Below the pieces are notes generated by a model that worked only from the letters and a program-made list of their open reading frames with translations, had not been told where the DNA came from and did no database searches. This document shows, in pieces, positions 63,958 to 64,000 of a DNA stretch of 64,000 bases. This DNA comes from Lachnospiraceae bacterium AM48-27BH (GTDB taxonomy: Bacteria; Bacillota; Clostridia; Lachnospirales; Lachnospiraceae), in NCBI GenBank assembly GCA_003478355.1, contig QUFC01000001.1, positions 253,132 through 317,131 of the forward strand, given 5' to 3'. The position numbers and the translations under genes were made by a program. The stretch's first letter is position 1; every line of letters starts with the position of its first letter.

Positions 63958-64000
63958 GAAAGTGCCAAAACAAACATTTGCAACATTTACGAAAGAAGGT

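Overview
The window looks like chromosome of a spore-forming, probably gut-dwelling Lachnospiraceae-type Firmicute (Clostridium cluster XIVa; the exact genus cannot be fixed from sequence alone). Pointers are sporulation genes (sigG, spoIIIAF-AH, spoIVB), the clostridial order asp23-nusB-xseAB-ispA-dxs-tlyA-nadK-argR-recN-spoIVB, GGAGG-type ribosome binding sites with ATG, GTG and TTG starts, a pyruvate phosphate dikinase, and a carbohydrate locus typical of mucosal glycan degraders.

Layout. 0-1.2 kb: end of an unidentified protein and a mannose-family PTS EIIB. 1.3-6.1 kb: sigG, a drug/metabolite exporter and coaX on the minus strand; coaBC and an esterase on the plus strand. 6.2-7.8 kb: prfC. 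8.1-21.5 kb: the sporulation/housekeeping cluster spoIIIAF to spoIVB. It lacks spoIIIAA-AE on the left and spo0A on the right, and copies of one intergenic repeat sit at both edges. 21.7-25.2 kb: a DUF6056-type membrane protein, then a three-gene thiol/iron-sulfur module (a 49-residue CXXC protein, a membrane 4Fe-4S protein and a TlpA-like lipoprotein). 25.4-29.4 kb: a yybP-ykoY (Mn2+) riboswitch with terminator ahead of a P-type cation ATPase and an AI-2E-family permease. 29.6-37.4 kb: nth, sbcCD, a glycosidase-like protein, an SH3 lipoprotein and the c-di-AMP receptor darA.

37.5-47.7 kb is a sulfated-glycan utilisation locus: GH88 unsaturated uronyl hydrolase, a membrane-anchored AraC regulator, two Cys-type sulfatases and an LplB/YtcP/solute-binding ABC importer. 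Together these would import, desulfate and split unsaturated glycosaminoglycan fragments. 48.0-50.8 kb: uvrA under a LexA box. 50.8-56.7 kb: GH42 beta-galactosidase, a GntR regulator with recognisable operators, a fructuronate reductase-like gene and a Gfo/Idh oxidoreductase, consistent with downstream uronate and galactoside metabolism. 57.0-59.6 kb: ppdK with a cre site. From about 59.9 kb to the end the gene content changes to that of an integrative or plasmid-like element: two ParB homologues, ParA, two small accessory proteins and a replication-initiator-like N-terminal domain.

Two global observations matter for any user. First, at least 16 reading-frame breaks occur between 1.8 and 49.2 kb. 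Each can be repaired by adding one base, and many lie in short homopolymers of genes expected to be essential or important (dxs, ispA, uvrA, recN). This looks like uncorrected sequencing deletions more than genuine gene decay. Second, a family of about 132-bp intergenic repeats with GTAACTATTCAG / CTGAATAGTTAC ends is scattered through the window, with three near-identical full copies, one half copy and several decayed pieces. They are plausible rearrangement points or assembly joins.
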